Positions 48,699-58,883 are shown, counted from the first letter of the stretch. The stretch: DNA of 64,000 bases from G963422275 sp963422275 (GCA_963422275.1 OY729418.1:4730521-4794520); one strand, 5' to 3'. Program-made: numbers and translations. The notes: generated by a model from the letters alone, not told the origin.

Positions 48699-49637
48699 AT
48701 GAACGAGCGTGCACTAAGGCATTCCACCCACAGCGCAGAAGACGACATCCGCAACCGGAACATCAAGATCTGGGTTAACGGAGAGACCGTGCATCGAGAC
48801 GAGGCGAGGGTTTCGGTTTACGATAGCGGATTCATGCTCGGTGACGGCATGTGGGAGGGAATGCGCTTGCACGATGGCATCTGGGTATTCTTCGAAGAGC
48901 ACATGAACCGCTTGCTCGACAGCTGCAAGGCAGTTTCCCTGGATCCAGGCAGGGACAGGCTGGGCTTTCTCGATGCGCTGAAGCAAACCGCAGATGCCAA
49001 TGCCATGACAACGGACGTCCACTGCAGGCTGATGGTTACCCGTGGAACGAAAAACAAGCCGTTTCAACATCCTCGACTTTCGCGATCTGGTCCGACGACG
49101 GTGATCATCATGGAGCATTCCAAGCCAGCGGACAGCCTTCAACGAGTTGGAATCAAGCTGGCTACTGTGCCCCAAGTGCGGGGTTTGCCAATGTCGCAGG
49201 ACCCGAAATACAACAGTCATTCGAAATTGAACTGCGTCATTGCATGCCTTCAGGCAGAACAGGCTGGTGCAGATGAAGGATTGATGTTGGATCCACATGG
49301 ATTCGTGAACACCACAAACGCGTGCAATTTCTTCATCGTTCGGCGTGGCGAGGTGTGGACCTCGACCGGCGACTACTGCATGAACGGAATCACGCGGCAA
49401 AAGGTGATCGGATTGTGTCGTGCAAACGGAATTCCTGTCTTCGAGAAGAATTTCTCGCTGTTCGACGCGTATAGCGCGGACGAAGCGTTTCTCACCGGCA
49501 CGTTTGGAGGTCAGACCCCCGTGTCCGAAATCGATGGAAAACGGATCGGAGAGGGGTCGGGGACTGGTCCGGTTACACGAAGGCTGAAGGAACTCTACGG
49601 GCAGCTGATTCAAGATCACGTTGCAGCGGTCTCCTGA
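48699..49637 (+). CDS. class IV PLP aminotransferase (branched-chain/D-amino-acid type)
   Basis: Fold-type IV aminotransferase of 312 residues. Motifs: WVNGETVHRDEARVSVYDSG, then MLGDGMWEGMRLHDGIWVFF; EEHMNRLLDSCKAV; PLP lysine in NSHSKLNCVIACLQAEQAGA; DEGLMLDPHGFVNTTNACNF; NGITRQKVIGLCR; SADEAFLTGTFGGQTPVSEI. It begins four bases after the ATPase stop, in the same operon as an amino-acid transporter, so it probably acts on the imported compound (a D-amino acid, branched-chain amino acid or an omega-amine). The class is sure; the substrate is not. Confidence 0.92.
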   Translation: MNERALRHSTHSAEDDIRNRNIKIWVNGETVHRDEARVSVYDSGFMLGDGMWEGMRLHDGIWVFFEEHMNRLLDSCKAVSLDPGRDRLGFLDALKQTADANAMTTDVHCRLMVTRGTKNKPFQHPRLSRSGPTTVIIMEHSKPADSLQRVGIKLATVPQVRGLPMSQDPKYNSHSKLNCVIACLQAEQAGADEGLMLDPHGFVNTTNACNFFIVRRGEVWTSTGDYCMNGITRQKVIGLCRANGIPVFEKNFSLFDAYSADEAFLTGTFGGQTPVSEIDGKRIGEGSGTGPVTRRLKELYGQLIQDHVAAVS

Positions 49638-49973
49638 CCGACGGTCCACTGCAAGTCGAAATTGCGGTTGTTTGCAAATGCTTTGGTGCTCGAAACCAAT
49701 AATTGGCTTGAACTTCCCCCGGGCTAACTTGCGCAATTTTTCGATGTTTGCTGTGCGAGGAGTTTTCAAGGTATGCGTCCATACTGCTTGCAACAGCTGC
49801 ATCCATCAACCGGTTAAAGTCCCAACAAGAGGTTCAAGACTCGCAGACTGGTTTTTGAATTGTTGGAAATGACAGGTGGTATTGTTGGAGATAGAACCAT
49901 AATCAATTGAAAAAAACTATTTTAACCCTAAGAAGGCTGGGGCAGTCGTGCCTTTGCTCTACGGTGCAACCAG
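49638..49973. other. intergenic, no gene seen
   Basis: 336 bases with increasing A/T content towards an IS remnant. No terminator or gene that I can support. Confidence 0.4.
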
Positions 49974-50460
49974 CTAAGGAACCTCTGAATGCAGCCTGAT
50001 TTTGGGCGTGGCATTGTGCATCCGGGGCACGCCCGCTGTCTTGCGCCGCAGCTTTTTCGGGGGACCATGACATGCAGCGCCTTCGGCAATTGACCTTTGC
50101 GAGCCTTGAATGCGACCGCAAGACGCGCCGCGAGATCTTTCTGGAGCGGATGGACGGCCCGACCCCCTGGGTACGTCTTCTGGATGCCCGCATTGCGCCG
50201 GTTTGTCCCAACGGCGGCGGCAAGGGGCGACAGCCGCATCCGCTGTCGGCGATGTTGCGCGTGCACTGCGCTCAGCCGTTCTGCAATCCGGCGCCCCGGC
50301 GATGGAGGACTTGCTCTGCGAGGCCGAGAGCTTTCGGCGCCCTTGTCGGGGTGATGCTGGAGAAAGTTCCGGACGAGACAACGATCTCGACTTCTGCCGC
50401 CGGCTGGAGCGCCTCGCAGAAGCTTGGTTCGGCGAACGGCTGGACATGCTGCGGAGCATT
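49974..50460 (+). mobile_element. IS5-family remnant C (5' half only)
   Basis: Left end CTAAGGAACCTCTGA at about 49975, then the transposase start at 50072 (MQRLRQLTFASLECDRKTRR, then EIFLERMDGPTPWVR, PNGGGKGRQPHPLSAMLRVH) and, after a frameshift, DLLCEAESFRR and RLERLAEAWFGERL. The second half and the right end are missing, replaced by unrelated sequence near 50440-50460. Same subfamily as remnant B. Confidence 0.8.
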
Positions 50461-50552
50461 TCCGGTGCTTGGCACGACGGGTTGAAGGATGTTGACCTGC
50501 TGGCGGTTGCAAACGCAACCCGGAGAAGCACAGGACGAGAGATCAGGACGCG

Positions 50553-50810
50553 TTGTTCAACGAGTTTCTCGCTGGTCTTGGCGAAGGCACGAAAGTAGAA
50601 GAGCTACGCGGCATGAAGCAGCAGCGTATCCTGATCTCCCCACAGTTCACTGCCTGGCAGCGGGCGGAATTCGCTGCTGAAGGCTATGAGCGCCTAGGCA
50701 TCCGCGACATGGCAATCGAGGCTGGCATCGATCCAAACCCTTCAGCGGCGGATGAGGAGGTTGCAAAGCCGGAACCGGAGCGGGACAACTCGCCGTCCTT
50801 TGAAATGTGA
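50553..50810 (+). pseudogene. fragment of an unrecognised gene
   Basis: Frame reads NEFLAGLGEGTKVEELRGMK, then QQRILISPQFTAWQRAEFAA, EGYERLGIRDMAIEAGIDPN and a charged tail ending DNSPSFEM. Codon usage looks genuine and the frame continues upstream to about 50520 (EKHRTRDQDAL), where it meets a stop; the preceding DNA belongs to the IS remnant. Probably the 3' part of a gene cut by the IS. I do not recognise the family. Confidence 0.4.
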
Positions 50811-51072
50811 AGGCGGGATGAACAAATGAAGCTCGGACACGGGATTCCGAGCCACGATGTTTTTCCGACCTGTTCAGCGCGACGGATTGGAGGTCAACCT
50901 CCTGCCTAGCAGGATTTACGCCGCCGGCAGGCTGCCGCGAGCGGCCACCGAACCGGAAAGTTGAGAAGTGACTGCCTTGGCGGACAACCAAGAGCCCTTG
51001 ACTCACTTGGTCCGATGATGTTTATTGAGTGCAATGGTAATTGAAAAATTGAACAAGGGATGGGGGACTTCC

Positions 51073-52623
51073 ATGAACTCGATCAACGGCATTTCGCGCC
51101 GTGGCTTCATGCACGCGGCGGCGTTCGCTAGCGCCGCAGGTGTGATCGGCGCATTTCCGGGTGTGTCCTACACGCAGGAGGGACGGCGGCTTGTCGTGAG
51201 GTTCAACCGCGACCTGGACAGCCTTGACCCCGGCTACTATGTCGGCGGGCACCCGGACAACGACATCAACTGGTGCATAATGCCCGCACTAGCCCATTTC
51301 GGGGTGAAGGACGGTCAAGGCACATGGGTTCCGTCTCCTTTCACCGAGCGTGTCGAGCCGGTCGATTCGACCCATATCGAGTTCACGCTCAAGCCGGGAC
51401 TGATGTGGAGCGGCGGATACGGCGAACTCACTACCGAGGACGTTGCCTACAGCTACGACCGGATGGCGGAAAGCGAATGGAAAGGTGACTACGCTGCGTA
51501 TTCGCACGTCGATATCAAGGACCGTTACACTGGGACGATCGTGCTCAAGGAGCCGTTCTCGCCGTTCATGAACACTACGCTGGCCTCCGGAACCGGCATC
51601 ATCGTCTGCAAGGCGGCGACCGAGGCCGCAGGAGGAAAGTTTACTACCGAGCCACCGGCCACTTGCGGACCTTACGTGTTTGAATGGGTTCAAGGACAGC
51701 AGGTCACGCTAACCCGGAACCCTGAGTGGACGGGCATCCAGCCGTTCTTCGACACCATCGTGGCGCGCATTGTAACGCAGGACGAGACCGCCGCCTTGGC
51801 TTACGAAGCTGGCGAACTCGACTGTGTGCAGATATCCTCGAATGCATTGGCTCGATACCGCAAGGAGCTTCCTGCCGGCAGTTCGCTGACGGTTGCCGGG
51901 GCCCTGCAGTACATGTGGCTTGGCATGAACACCGAGCATCCCAAGCTGCAGGACATCAGGGTCCGGATGGCAATTCAACGAGCCGTCGACCAGTCCGCCG
52001 TCATCGAGGGGGCTTATGCAGGCACCGCCGAGCCGTCGTTCGGGGTTGTCTGTCCGGGGCTTGCCGGAAAGCGGAGCAGTGCTGGCTATTCCTACGATCC
52101 CACGGAAGCCCGCGAACTGATCAAGGCTGCGGGAGCGGAGGGCCTTAAGCTGACCCTCAAGACACTTAACAGCCAGGAGCGAGTCCTGGCTTCCACGATC
52201 ATACAGGCCAACTTGTCCGAAATCGGCATCAACGTGACCGTCCGTCCGCTGGACGCAGGACCGTTCTGGGAGATGGGACAAGAAAGCAAGGGCGACACTT
52301 GGAAGGAACTCGAGATTTGGCTGATGCGCTACGGCTCGGGACCTGACCCGTTCGAGCCGTTTCAATGGTTCGTGCGCGACCAGATTGGAATCTGGAACTG
52401 GGAGCGCTGGTCCTCGGATGAATTCGAGGACCTATACGTCCAAGGCATGACCGAGGTTGACACCGCGAAGCGGGCCTCGATCTATACGCGCATGCAGGAA
52501 ATCATGGAGGACACAGGCGCCTATGTCTGGCTGACCCACGAGCCGGAGGTGTTCATTCACCGCTCCGACATCGCCGGACGGTTCGCCCCCACAGGAGAAA
52601 TGCAACTCGCCTACTTCTCCTGA
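51073..52623 (+). CDS. peptide/nickel-type ABC transporter substrate-binding protein, Tat-exported
   Basis: Family 5 solute-binding protein of 516 residues (DppA/OppA type). The N-terminus is a Tat signal (MNSINGISRRGFMHAAAFAS; twin Arg at 9-10), so it is probably exported folded. Mature signatures: RRLVVRFNRDLDSLDPGYYV, FTLKPGLMWSGGYGELTTED, VAYSYDRM, ATCGPYVFEWVQGQQVTLTR, NPEW, and IRVRMAIQRAVDQSAVIEGA. ATG at 51073 is preferred; the frame extends 16 codons upstream without signal-peptide character. It leads an operon with two permeases, a double ATPase and a metallopeptidase. Confidence 0.94.
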   Translation: MNSINGISRRGFMHAAAFASAAGVIGAFPGVSYTQEGRRLVVRFNRDLDSLDPGYYVGGHPDNDINWCIMPALAHFGVKDGQGTWVPSPFTERVEPVDSTHIEFTLKPGLMWSGGYGELTTEDVAYSYDRMAESEWKGDYAAYSHVDIKDRYTGTIVLKEPFSPFMNTTLASGTGIIVCKAATEAAGGKFTTEPPATCGPYVFEWVQGQQVTLTRNPEWTGIQPFFDTIVARIVTQDETAALAYEAGELDCVQISSNALARYRKELPAGSSLTVAGALQYMWLGMNTEHPKLQDIRVRMAIQRAVDQSAVIEGAYAGTAEPSFGVVCPGLAGKRSSAGYSYDPTEARELIKAAGAEGLKLTLKTLNSQERVLASTIIQANLSEIGINVTVRPLDAGPFWEMGQESKGDTWKELEIWLMRYGSGPDPFEPFQWFVRDQIGIWNWERWSSDEFEDLYVQGMTEVDTAKRASIYTRMQEIMEDTGAYVWLTHEPEVFIHRSDIAGRFAPTGEMQLAYFS

Positions 52624-52680
52624 CTGGATGGTGGGCCCGCCGCCAAGAACGCGGTTCCGGGCAACAGGCCCGTAATCGTC

Positions 52681-53625
52681 GTGCTGCTCTATTTCCTGAA
52701 GCGGATCGTGCTTTCGGCCCTGATCGTTTTTCTCGCCGTCCTTGCCCTGTTCGCGATGCTGAACTCGATACCGGGAGATCCTGCAAGCATCGCCCTCGGG
52801 CCCAGGGCTACTCCAGAGATACAGGCCGCATACGCGGCCAAGATGCATTTGGACAGGTCGGTCGCGGCCCGGTTCCTGATCTTCCTCGGAAACGTGCTTC
52901 AGGGCGATCTGGGAACGGACGTGTTCAGCAATCGGAGCGTTGCCACGACGTTGCTGGAGCAACTTCCCTACACCATTACTCTTGCGGTCGCCTCCCTCGC
53001 TTGGGCGGCGCTGATCGGAATTCCGCTGGGATGCCTGTCGGCGATCCGGCCCAACACCTGGTTCGACCGCCTTACGGGGATCGTATCCATCGGAACCATC
53101 GCGGTCCCGTCCTTTCTCGTTTCAATATGGGCCTTGCTTGCTTTCGCGATACATCTTGACCTGTTTCCCGTGATCGGGGCAGGCGAGCCCGGCAACGTGA
53201 CGGATCAGGCGTGGCATCTGGTCCTGCCCGCCTTCGCCGTCGGACTTGGCTGGGTCGGTTATCTCGCTCGGCTCGTGCGGGCATCGATGCTCGAGGTCAT
53301 GGGCGAAAACTATATCAAGTCAGCCCGGGCTTTCGGGCTGCGTACCCGAACAATCGTATTCCGGTATGCACTCAAGGTCGCCATCCTGCCCACCATAACA
53401 CTGATTGGCATCGGGTTCGGCGTGTTGCTGTCGGGCACCGTGTTCGCGGAGATCATCTTCGCCCGACCCGGACTCGGCAAGATCATTTACGACATGGTGC
53501 TCAGCCGCAACTTCCCTGTTGTCCAAGGAGCCGTGCTCGTCACGGTGGTACTGTACGTAGTGGTGACGTTCGTCGCCGACCTCGCGGTCTCCGTCTTGGA
53601 CCCGCGGATCCGCGACAACCTCTGA
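52681..53625 (+). CDS. peptide ABC transporter permease, DppB type
   Basis: 314-residue permease with about six spans; GTG start. N-terminus YFLKRIVLSALIVFLAVLAL and FAMLNSIPGDPASIALGPRA are typical of DppB; EAA loop ENYIKSARAFGLRTRTIVFR and LSGTVFAEIIFARPGLGKII follow. Lies 57 bases after the binding protein and seven before the second permease. Confidence 0.94.
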   Translation: MLLYFLKRIVLSALIVFLAVLALFAMLNSIPGDPASIALGPRATPEIQAAYAAKMHLDRSVAARFLIFLGNVLQGDLGTDVFSNRSVATTLLEQLPYTITLAVASLAWAALIGIPLGCLSAIRPNTWFDRLTGIVSIGTIAVPSFLVSIWALLAFAIHLDLFPVIGAGEPGNVTDQAWHLVLPAFAVGLGWVGYLARLVRASMLEVMGENYIKSARAFGLRTRTIVFRYALKVAILPTITLIGIGFGVLLSGTVFAEIIFARPGLGKIIYDMVLSRNFPVVQGAVLVTVVLYVVVTFVADLAVSVLDPRIRDNL

Positions 53626-53632
53626 AGCGCGG

Positions 53633-54499
53633 ATGAAGGCAGCAACCAACAGAAGCACTCTGAGCAGCGAGAAGCTCGGTCTGTTCCTTGCCAATGCTCA
53701 AGGGGTGATCGGCCTTGTCTTCGTGGCAGCATTCTTCCTGAGCGCAATCTACGCGCCGCTCCTCGCGACGCACGATCCGGCCCAGCTAGACATACCGTCT
53801 CGGCTATCGGGACCGAGTGCCGAACATTGGCTCGGAGCCGATCAGCTAGGGCGGGACATTTATTCGCGCGTCCTCTACGGAGGCAGGGTTGCGCTAAAGG
53901 TGGCCGCGATCGGCGTCTCGGTCTCGTTGCTTCTCGGCCTTACGCTCGGCATGATAGCTGGATATGGGCCGCGGTGGCTTGATCATCTGCTGCTCCTCAT
54001 GTTCGACGCGATTCGCTCATTCCCGACGATTGTCCTAGCGCTTGCCGCAGTGTCGCTACTTGGCCCAAGCCTTAATCTCGTTCTGGCCGTCGTGATAGTG
54101 ACGAGCATACCGGGTTATGCCCGCTTGGCGCGCACGAGCACCTTGGCACTGAAAAACACGGAGTTCATCCTCGCCGAGCGGGCACTCGGAGCATCCGCGT
54201 TCAGAATGCTCCTGCACCACGTGATGCCGAACGTGATCGGACCGCTGCTCATCCTCGCCGCCATGGACGTTCCGGTGGTCGTGACGATCGAGGCCGGACT
54301 CAGCTTTCTCGGCCTCGGAGTCCTTCCGCCAACTGCGAGCTGGGGCACGATCCTCAACGAGGGCTATCTGGTAATTCGCACCTCGCCTTGGCCGGTGATA
54401 GCGGGCGGGATCCCGCTTGTCCTTACCACTCTGGGATTCACGCTGCTGGGAGAAGCCCTCCGCGATGTGTTCGATCCCAAGCTCCGCGGAAGCCGTTGA
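53633..54499 (+). CDS. peptide ABC transporter permease, DppC type
   Basis: 288-residue second permease. SAEHWLGADQLGRDIYSRVL (the usual 'GTDxxGRDxxSR' signature), GLTLGMIAGYGPRWLDHLLL, RTSTLALKNTEFILAERALG with the EAA loop, and LSFLGLGVLPPTASWGTILN. Forms the channel heterodimer with the DppB-type protein. Three bases separate it from the ATPase gene. Confidence 0.95.
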   Translation: MKAATNRSTLSSEKLGLFLANAQGVIGLVFVAAFFLSAIYAPLLATHDPAQLDIPSRLSGPSAEHWLGADQLGRDIYSRVLYGGRVALKVAAIGVSVSLLLGLTLGMIAGYGPRWLDHLLLLMFDAIRSFPTIVLALAAVSLLGPSLNLVLAVVIVTSIPGYARLARTSTLALKNTEFILAERALGASAFRMLLHHVMPNVIGPLLILAAMDVPVVVTIEAGLSFLGLGVLPPTASWGTILNEGYLVIRTSPWPVIAGGIPLVLTTLGFTLLGEALRDVFDPKLRGSR

Positions 54500-54502
54500 C
54501 CT

Positions 54503-56551
54503 GTGGAGGCACTCCTCGAAATATTCGGATTGGACGTTGACTTCAACACGCCACGCGGGCGCGTACATGCCCTCCGCGGCGTGACCATGACCATCCCGAA
54601 AGGCCGCATCCTCGGCGTCGTCGGAGAAAGCGGCTCCGGGAAGACTACGTTAATCTGGTCGATCATGCAGCTCTTGGCCAGCAACAGCACTGTCGGGGGC
54701 GGTGAGGTGCGCTTCAGGGGCGAGGATGTCATGAACTTCGGGACGGATGCCCTGCGGAGCTTTAGGGGCGAAGAGGCGGCGATGGTGTTTCAGGATCCCA
54801 TGACCTCGCAGAGTCCGGTCCTGTGCTACCGACAGCAGATGACCGACATTCTGTACCGGCGGGCGGGCCTCTCCAATCGGGACAAGGCGGCAGCAGCGGT
54901 CCAGATGATGCGCCGCGTCGGCATCCCCGACCCGGAGAGCCGCATTTTGCACTTTCCTCACCAGTTCAGCGGAGGGATGAGGCAGCGCGCCGGGATAGCG
55001 ATGGCGCTCCTGATGGACCCGTCCCTCCTCATCGCTGACGAGCCAACAACCGCCCTCGACGTCACCATGGAGGCGCAGATCATCCATCTAATCCGCGAAG
55101 CTAGGGCAGAGTTCGACGCAACGGTCATGCTGGTGTCGCACAATCTCGGCCTGATCGCGGAGCTTTGTGACGAGGTCGCTGTCATGTACGCAGGCGAAAT
55201 CGTCGAGCACGGCGAGGTTCACGACATCTTCTTTCACGCCAAGCATCCGTACACGCGTGCGCTTCTTCGATGCAATCCGGCACATGAACTTGTGGACCGG
55301 CGGTTCTTTCCGACGATACCCGGCGACGTGCCGGACCTTCACGAACATCCGGTCGGATGCGTGTTCGCCCCCCGCTGCCCACAGGCGGCAGACACGTGCT
55401 GTACGCAAAAGCCGACCGACAGCACCCTGCCCGGAGAGTTCACCGGAGAGCGGCAGACCGTGCGCTGCCACATTTACGATCCCGAAACGTACAGATGCTT
55501 CGAGACACCCTCCGCGGCCATGTGCAGCAGCGTATCGGAGGCGGAGGAGCCCGCAGCGACAACGCGCTCTGCTGAGCCTCTACTTGCGATCGACGGACTC
55601 CGGATAAGGTTTCCGTCGATGGGGCGGCTCCGGGCCGTTGCGGCCGGAGTCAAGGATCCGTTTGTCGATGCCGTGCTTGACGTGTCCCTCGCCTTGGCTC
55701 CAGGCGAGACGCTGGGGCTAGCGGGCGAAAGCGGGTCCGGCAAAACAACGCTTGGACGCTCGGTCGTCGGTCTCAGCAGCATAACGTCGGGTTCAGTGAA
55801 GTTCCGGGGCGTAGAACTCGCCGGCCTTTCGCAACGGCGGTACAAGCGCGTGCGCCGCGACATCTCGATGATGTTCCAAGACCCGGTTGGCTCACTTAGC
55901 CCACGCCGAAACGTCGAGCAGCTGCTGACCGAGCCGTTCAGTATCCATGGGGTTCGGGACGGGCGGCTCCGTCAGCAGGCTCTCAGGCTGTGCGACATGG
56001 TGAGCCTGCCAGCGAACTTCCTTTCGAGGTATCCGCATGAGTTGTCCGGCGGGCAGGCCCGCCGGGTCGGGGTCGCGAGAGCGCTCGCGCTCAATCCTGC
56101 ACTTGTGATTGCCGACGAGCCAACGGCCGGTCTGGACGTTTCGGTCCAAGGCGAGATCCTCAACCTGATGATCGAATTGCAAGATAAGTACCGCCTAGCC
56201 TACCTAATCATCAGTCACAACCTGCCGGTCATCAGGCAGATCAGTAACCGGCTAGCGGTCATGTACCTAGGCAGAATCGTCGAACAGGGGGACTGCGAGA
56301 CGGTTTTCCAGACACCCGCCCACCCCTATAGTGAGGCCCTCGTCCGGGGAACACCGAATCCAGATCCAACACGGCGTCGCAAGCTCGTGTCCGTCGAGGG
56401 GGAGGTGCCGAGCCTTACAAACAGGCCGGGCGGCTGCGAGTTCCACCCGAGGTGTCCGTACGCCACGGACCGCTGCAGGAACGAGGCTCCGACCGAGACT
56501 GCCTTGTCAGGCGGGCGGACGGTCCGCTGCCATTTTCCGTTGGTTGCATAG
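54503..56551 (+). CDS. peptide ABC transporter, two ATPases fused (DppD-DppF)
   Basis: 682-residue protein with two complete ATPase modules. First: GVVGESGSGKTTLIW (Walker A), FQDPMTSQSPV (Q-loop), FSGGMRQRAGIAMALL (signature), LLIADEPTTALDV, then an OppD-type Cys-rich tail (GCVFAPRCPQAADTCC). Second: LAGESGSGKTTLGRSVVGL, MFQDPVGSLSPRRNV, LSGGQARRVGVARALAL, LVIADEPTAGLDVSVQG and a second Cys tail (GCEFHPRCPYATDRC). These are normally two genes; here they are one reading frame with no internal stop. The 4Fe-4S-like Cys tails are known in DppD/DppF. Confidence 0.95.
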   Translation: MEALLEIFGLDVDFNTPRGRVHALRGVTMTIPKGRILGVVGESGSGKTTLIWSIMQLLASNSTVGGGEVRFRGEDVMNFGTDALRSFRGEEAAMVFQDPMTSQSPVLCYRQQMTDILYRRAGLSNRDKAAAAVQMMRRVGIPDPESRILHFPHQFSGGMRQRAGIAMALLMDPSLLIADEPTTALDVTMEAQIIHLIREARAEFDATVMLVSHNLGLIAELCDEVAVMYAGEIVEHGEVHDIFFHAKHPYTRALLRCNPAHELVDRRFFPTIPGDVPDLHEHPVGCVFAPRCPQAADTCCTQKPTDSTLPGEFTGERQTVRCHIYDPETYRCFETPSAAMCSSVSEAEEPAATTRSAEPLLAIDGLRIRFPSMGRLRAVAAGVKDPFVDAVLDVSLALAPGETLGLAGESGSGKTTLGRSVVGLSSITSGSVKFRGVELAGLSQRRYKRVRRDISMMFQDPVGSLSPRRNVEQLLTEPFSIHGVRDGRLRQQALRLCDMVSLPANFLSRYPHELSGGQARRVGVARALALNPALVIADEPTAGLDVSVQGEILNLMIELQDKYRLAYLIISHNLPVIRQISNRLAVMYLGRIVEQGDCETVFQTPAHPYSEALVRGTPNPDPTRRRKLVSVEGEVPSLTNRPGGCEFHPRCPYATDRCRNEAPTETALSGGRTVRCHFPLVA

Positions 56552-58084
56552 ATGGACACCCCGGCTTGCCGTCAATCGATGCCCGCCAGCGCATCCGGAT
56601 GCGGGCGGCCGAGGATCGCGATCGCTGGTTTCCAACACGAAACGAACTGCTTCACGCCCATCCCAACCACCTTGCAAGACTTCCTGCAGGAGGACAGCTG
56701 GCCCGGACTGACGGTTGGGAAAGAGATGTTCGGAACCTTTCTCGGATGCAACATTCCAATCGGCGGATTCATGAGACGTGCAGGTCTAGAGGCTAAGTTG
56801 GTGCCAGTACTCTGGGCGAGTGCGGAGCCGTCGAACCTCGTGACCTCAGAGGCGTTCGAAACGATCTCCGCGAGAATCCTCGAGGGAATATCGGCAGCGA
56901 TGCCGGTCGACGGGATCTACCTCGACCTGCATGGTGCGATGGTGTCGGAATGCTTCGAAGACGGAGAAGGAGAACTCCTGAGGCGGGTCCGCGAACTCGT
57001 CGGAACTGGTACTCCGGTGGCCGCCAGCTTGGACCTCCATGCAAACATCACGGCGGAGATGGCTAGGTCCGCCGATCTCCTGACTGCGTACCGCACCTAT
57101 CCCCACCTCGACATGGCGGAAACCGGTGCCCGTACCGCGAACCTGCTACTGGACACGATCACGATGGGCAGGCTTCCGCAAGCTGCCTTCAGGAAACCGC
57201 CGCTTCTGGTGCCTCTACACTGCCAATGCACTGATGTCGATCCCGCCCGCTCCCTCTATCGCTCCCTTCCCGCAGATGGCGGGCTAGAAGGCTGCACGGC
57301 TGACATTGCGTTCGGGTTTCCACCCTCCGACATCTACCAGTGCGGGCCGGCAATCGTCGCTTACGCCCTTTCGCAGGATGCCGCAGAATGTCTCGCAGGA
57401 CGCCTTGAGCGGGATTTCCTCGCGGCCGCTCCCGGCTTTGCCGCGGAGCTACACGGACCGGAGGAGGCCGTCCGCCTTGCAACCGAAGCAAGCCTCGCCG
57501 GCCGGCCAGCGGTTCTTGCCGACGTTCAGGACAATTCCGGGGCTGGGGCGACATCGGACACCACGGCCCTTCTAGTGGCTCTAGCCGAATCCGGGATTCG
57601 TGAGGCAGCGATAGCGGCGGTCTTTGACCCTGCTGCCGTTGCCGCAGCCCTGCAGGCGGGCATCGATAGCAAACTTCGGCTGGTACTAGGCGGCAAGGCG
57701 GGCGGGGTGGACGACCCCGGCTTCAGCGGCACATTCCGAGTCGCAGCATTGAGCGATGGAGTGTTCGACTATACAGGCGCAATGATGAAAGGGGTGAAGG
57801 CGCATCTTGGACCAACGGCGGCATTGGAGCATGTTGATTCGGGCGTTCAGGCCGTGGTGACCAGCAAGCGCACGCAATGCCTTGATCAAGCTCTATTCAC
57901 TCATCTGGGCATCCAGCCCTCGCAGCTAAGGATTGTAGCCGTAAAAAGCACCGTTCACTTCCGAGCCGATTTCGAACTCATCGCAAGCCGCATCATTCTC
58001 GTAGAGGCATCTGGCTGCAACCCGTGCCGTCTTCGAACGATCCCTTATCGCCAGCTTCGTCCCGGCGTCGCGTTTTTGCAATAA
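56552..58084 (+). CDS. M81 family metallopeptidase (MlrC-like)
   Basis: 510 residues, zinc-dependent hydrolase family that includes microcystinase C (MlrC). Motifs: RIAIAGFQHETNCF (metal His about residue 29), GIYLDLHGAMVSECFEDGEG (Asp and His), VAASLDLHANITAEM, LTAYRTYPHLDMAETGARTA, VLADVQDNSGAGATSDTTAL and VKSTVHFRADF. The ATG abuts the ATPase stop; an internal ATG nine codons on may be the true start, since similarity begins at about residue 20. Placed as last gene of a peptide-import operon, it probably cleaves the imported peptide or amide. Confidence 0.92.
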   Translation: MDTPACRQSMPASASGCGRPRIAIAGFQHETNCFTPIPTTLQDFLQEDSWPGLTVGKEMFGTFLGCNIPIGGFMRRAGLEAKLVPVLWASAEPSNLVTSEAFETISARILEGISAAMPVDGIYLDLHGAMVSECFEDGEGELLRRVRELVGTGTPVAASLDLHANITAEMARSADLLTAYRTYPHLDMAETGARTANLLLDTITMGRLPQAAFRKPPLLVPLHCQCTDVDPARSLYRSLPADGGLEGCTADIAFGFPPSDIYQCGPAIVAYALSQDAAECLAGRLERDFLAAAPGFAAELHGPEEAVRLATEASLAGRPAVLADVQDNSGAGATSDTTALLVALAESGIREAAIAAVFDPAAVAAALQAGIDSKLRLVLGGKAGGVDDPGFSGTFRVAALSDGVFDYTGAMMKGVKAHLGPTAALEHVDSGVQAVVTSKRTQCLDQALFTHLGIQPSQLRIVAVKSTVHFRADFELIASRIILVEASGCNPCRLRTIPYRQLRPGVAFLQ

Positions 58085-58883
58085 CAGCAACGCAAGCCGA
58101 CCGCAGAGACCCAAGGCCCTCCTGCGGACTATATCCGGGGCGACTCCAGCAAACAGAAACCGGAACAGGCGGCCCGCACCTCAAAAAAACGCCGGGCTGA
58201 ACAGTCGCGTTGCATCAAGCAGTTCCGTATCGAGAGGTCCGCGTTCAACGGTGGATTATCAGTATCGTGCTCGACGCGCATGAAAAACACCAAGACTTTC
58301 CGCTTCTGGCGTTTATCCTATGCAAAGCAATGTATTCGGTCCACTATAACCGTTCACCACCTTCGCTATGGATACATCACGGTATCCGACAGAGTGTAAA
58401 CTAACACCTTGGACCCGTTGCCAACCCATATTTTTTCTTGAAAAGACTCCTGCCCGCCTGAATTACGCACATCCGCCAACTGTCGTCGTCCGAAGGCTCC
58501 TGTCTTGCCGGAGATTCCGCTCTCCCTAGTGACGCCGTCGCCTGACGGTATGGAATTCTGCATGTCTTGCGAGATCGATTCGAATATTCGGATGTCGAGC
58601 GTTCTCTCACACGGCAGGCAAACTCTCGCCGAGCAGCTATCAAGTGGCGACAGCGACGAAGGTTGACGCTCACGCAGTTTGTCCGCGTTCTCGAGAAGGC
58701 GGCCATGAATGCAAACACCGCTTTCAAATGTGCGGAAGCGCATCTCGATTGATTATACGCCTCGTGCCAACAAATAGCGTGCCTCGCATATTCGAGGTTC
58801 GGGAAAGGGGCAATTGCGTGCAGTTCCCCATTCGGGCCTTATTCCAAACTTCGTGCCGTCTGACATTGTCATGCGAAACTAGC
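58085..58883. other. 800-base stretch without a supported gene
   Basis: Only overlapping weak frames on the minus strand (58366-58743 and 58401-58727), neither with a recognisable family. Probably the 3' untranslated region of the peptide operon plus decayed DNA leading to an IS remnant. Confidence 0.4.

Noticed and set aside
58366..58743. Two overlapping minus-strand frames of 108-125 codons
   Set aside because: No domain, no upstream ribosome site and mutually overlapping; no reason to choose either.
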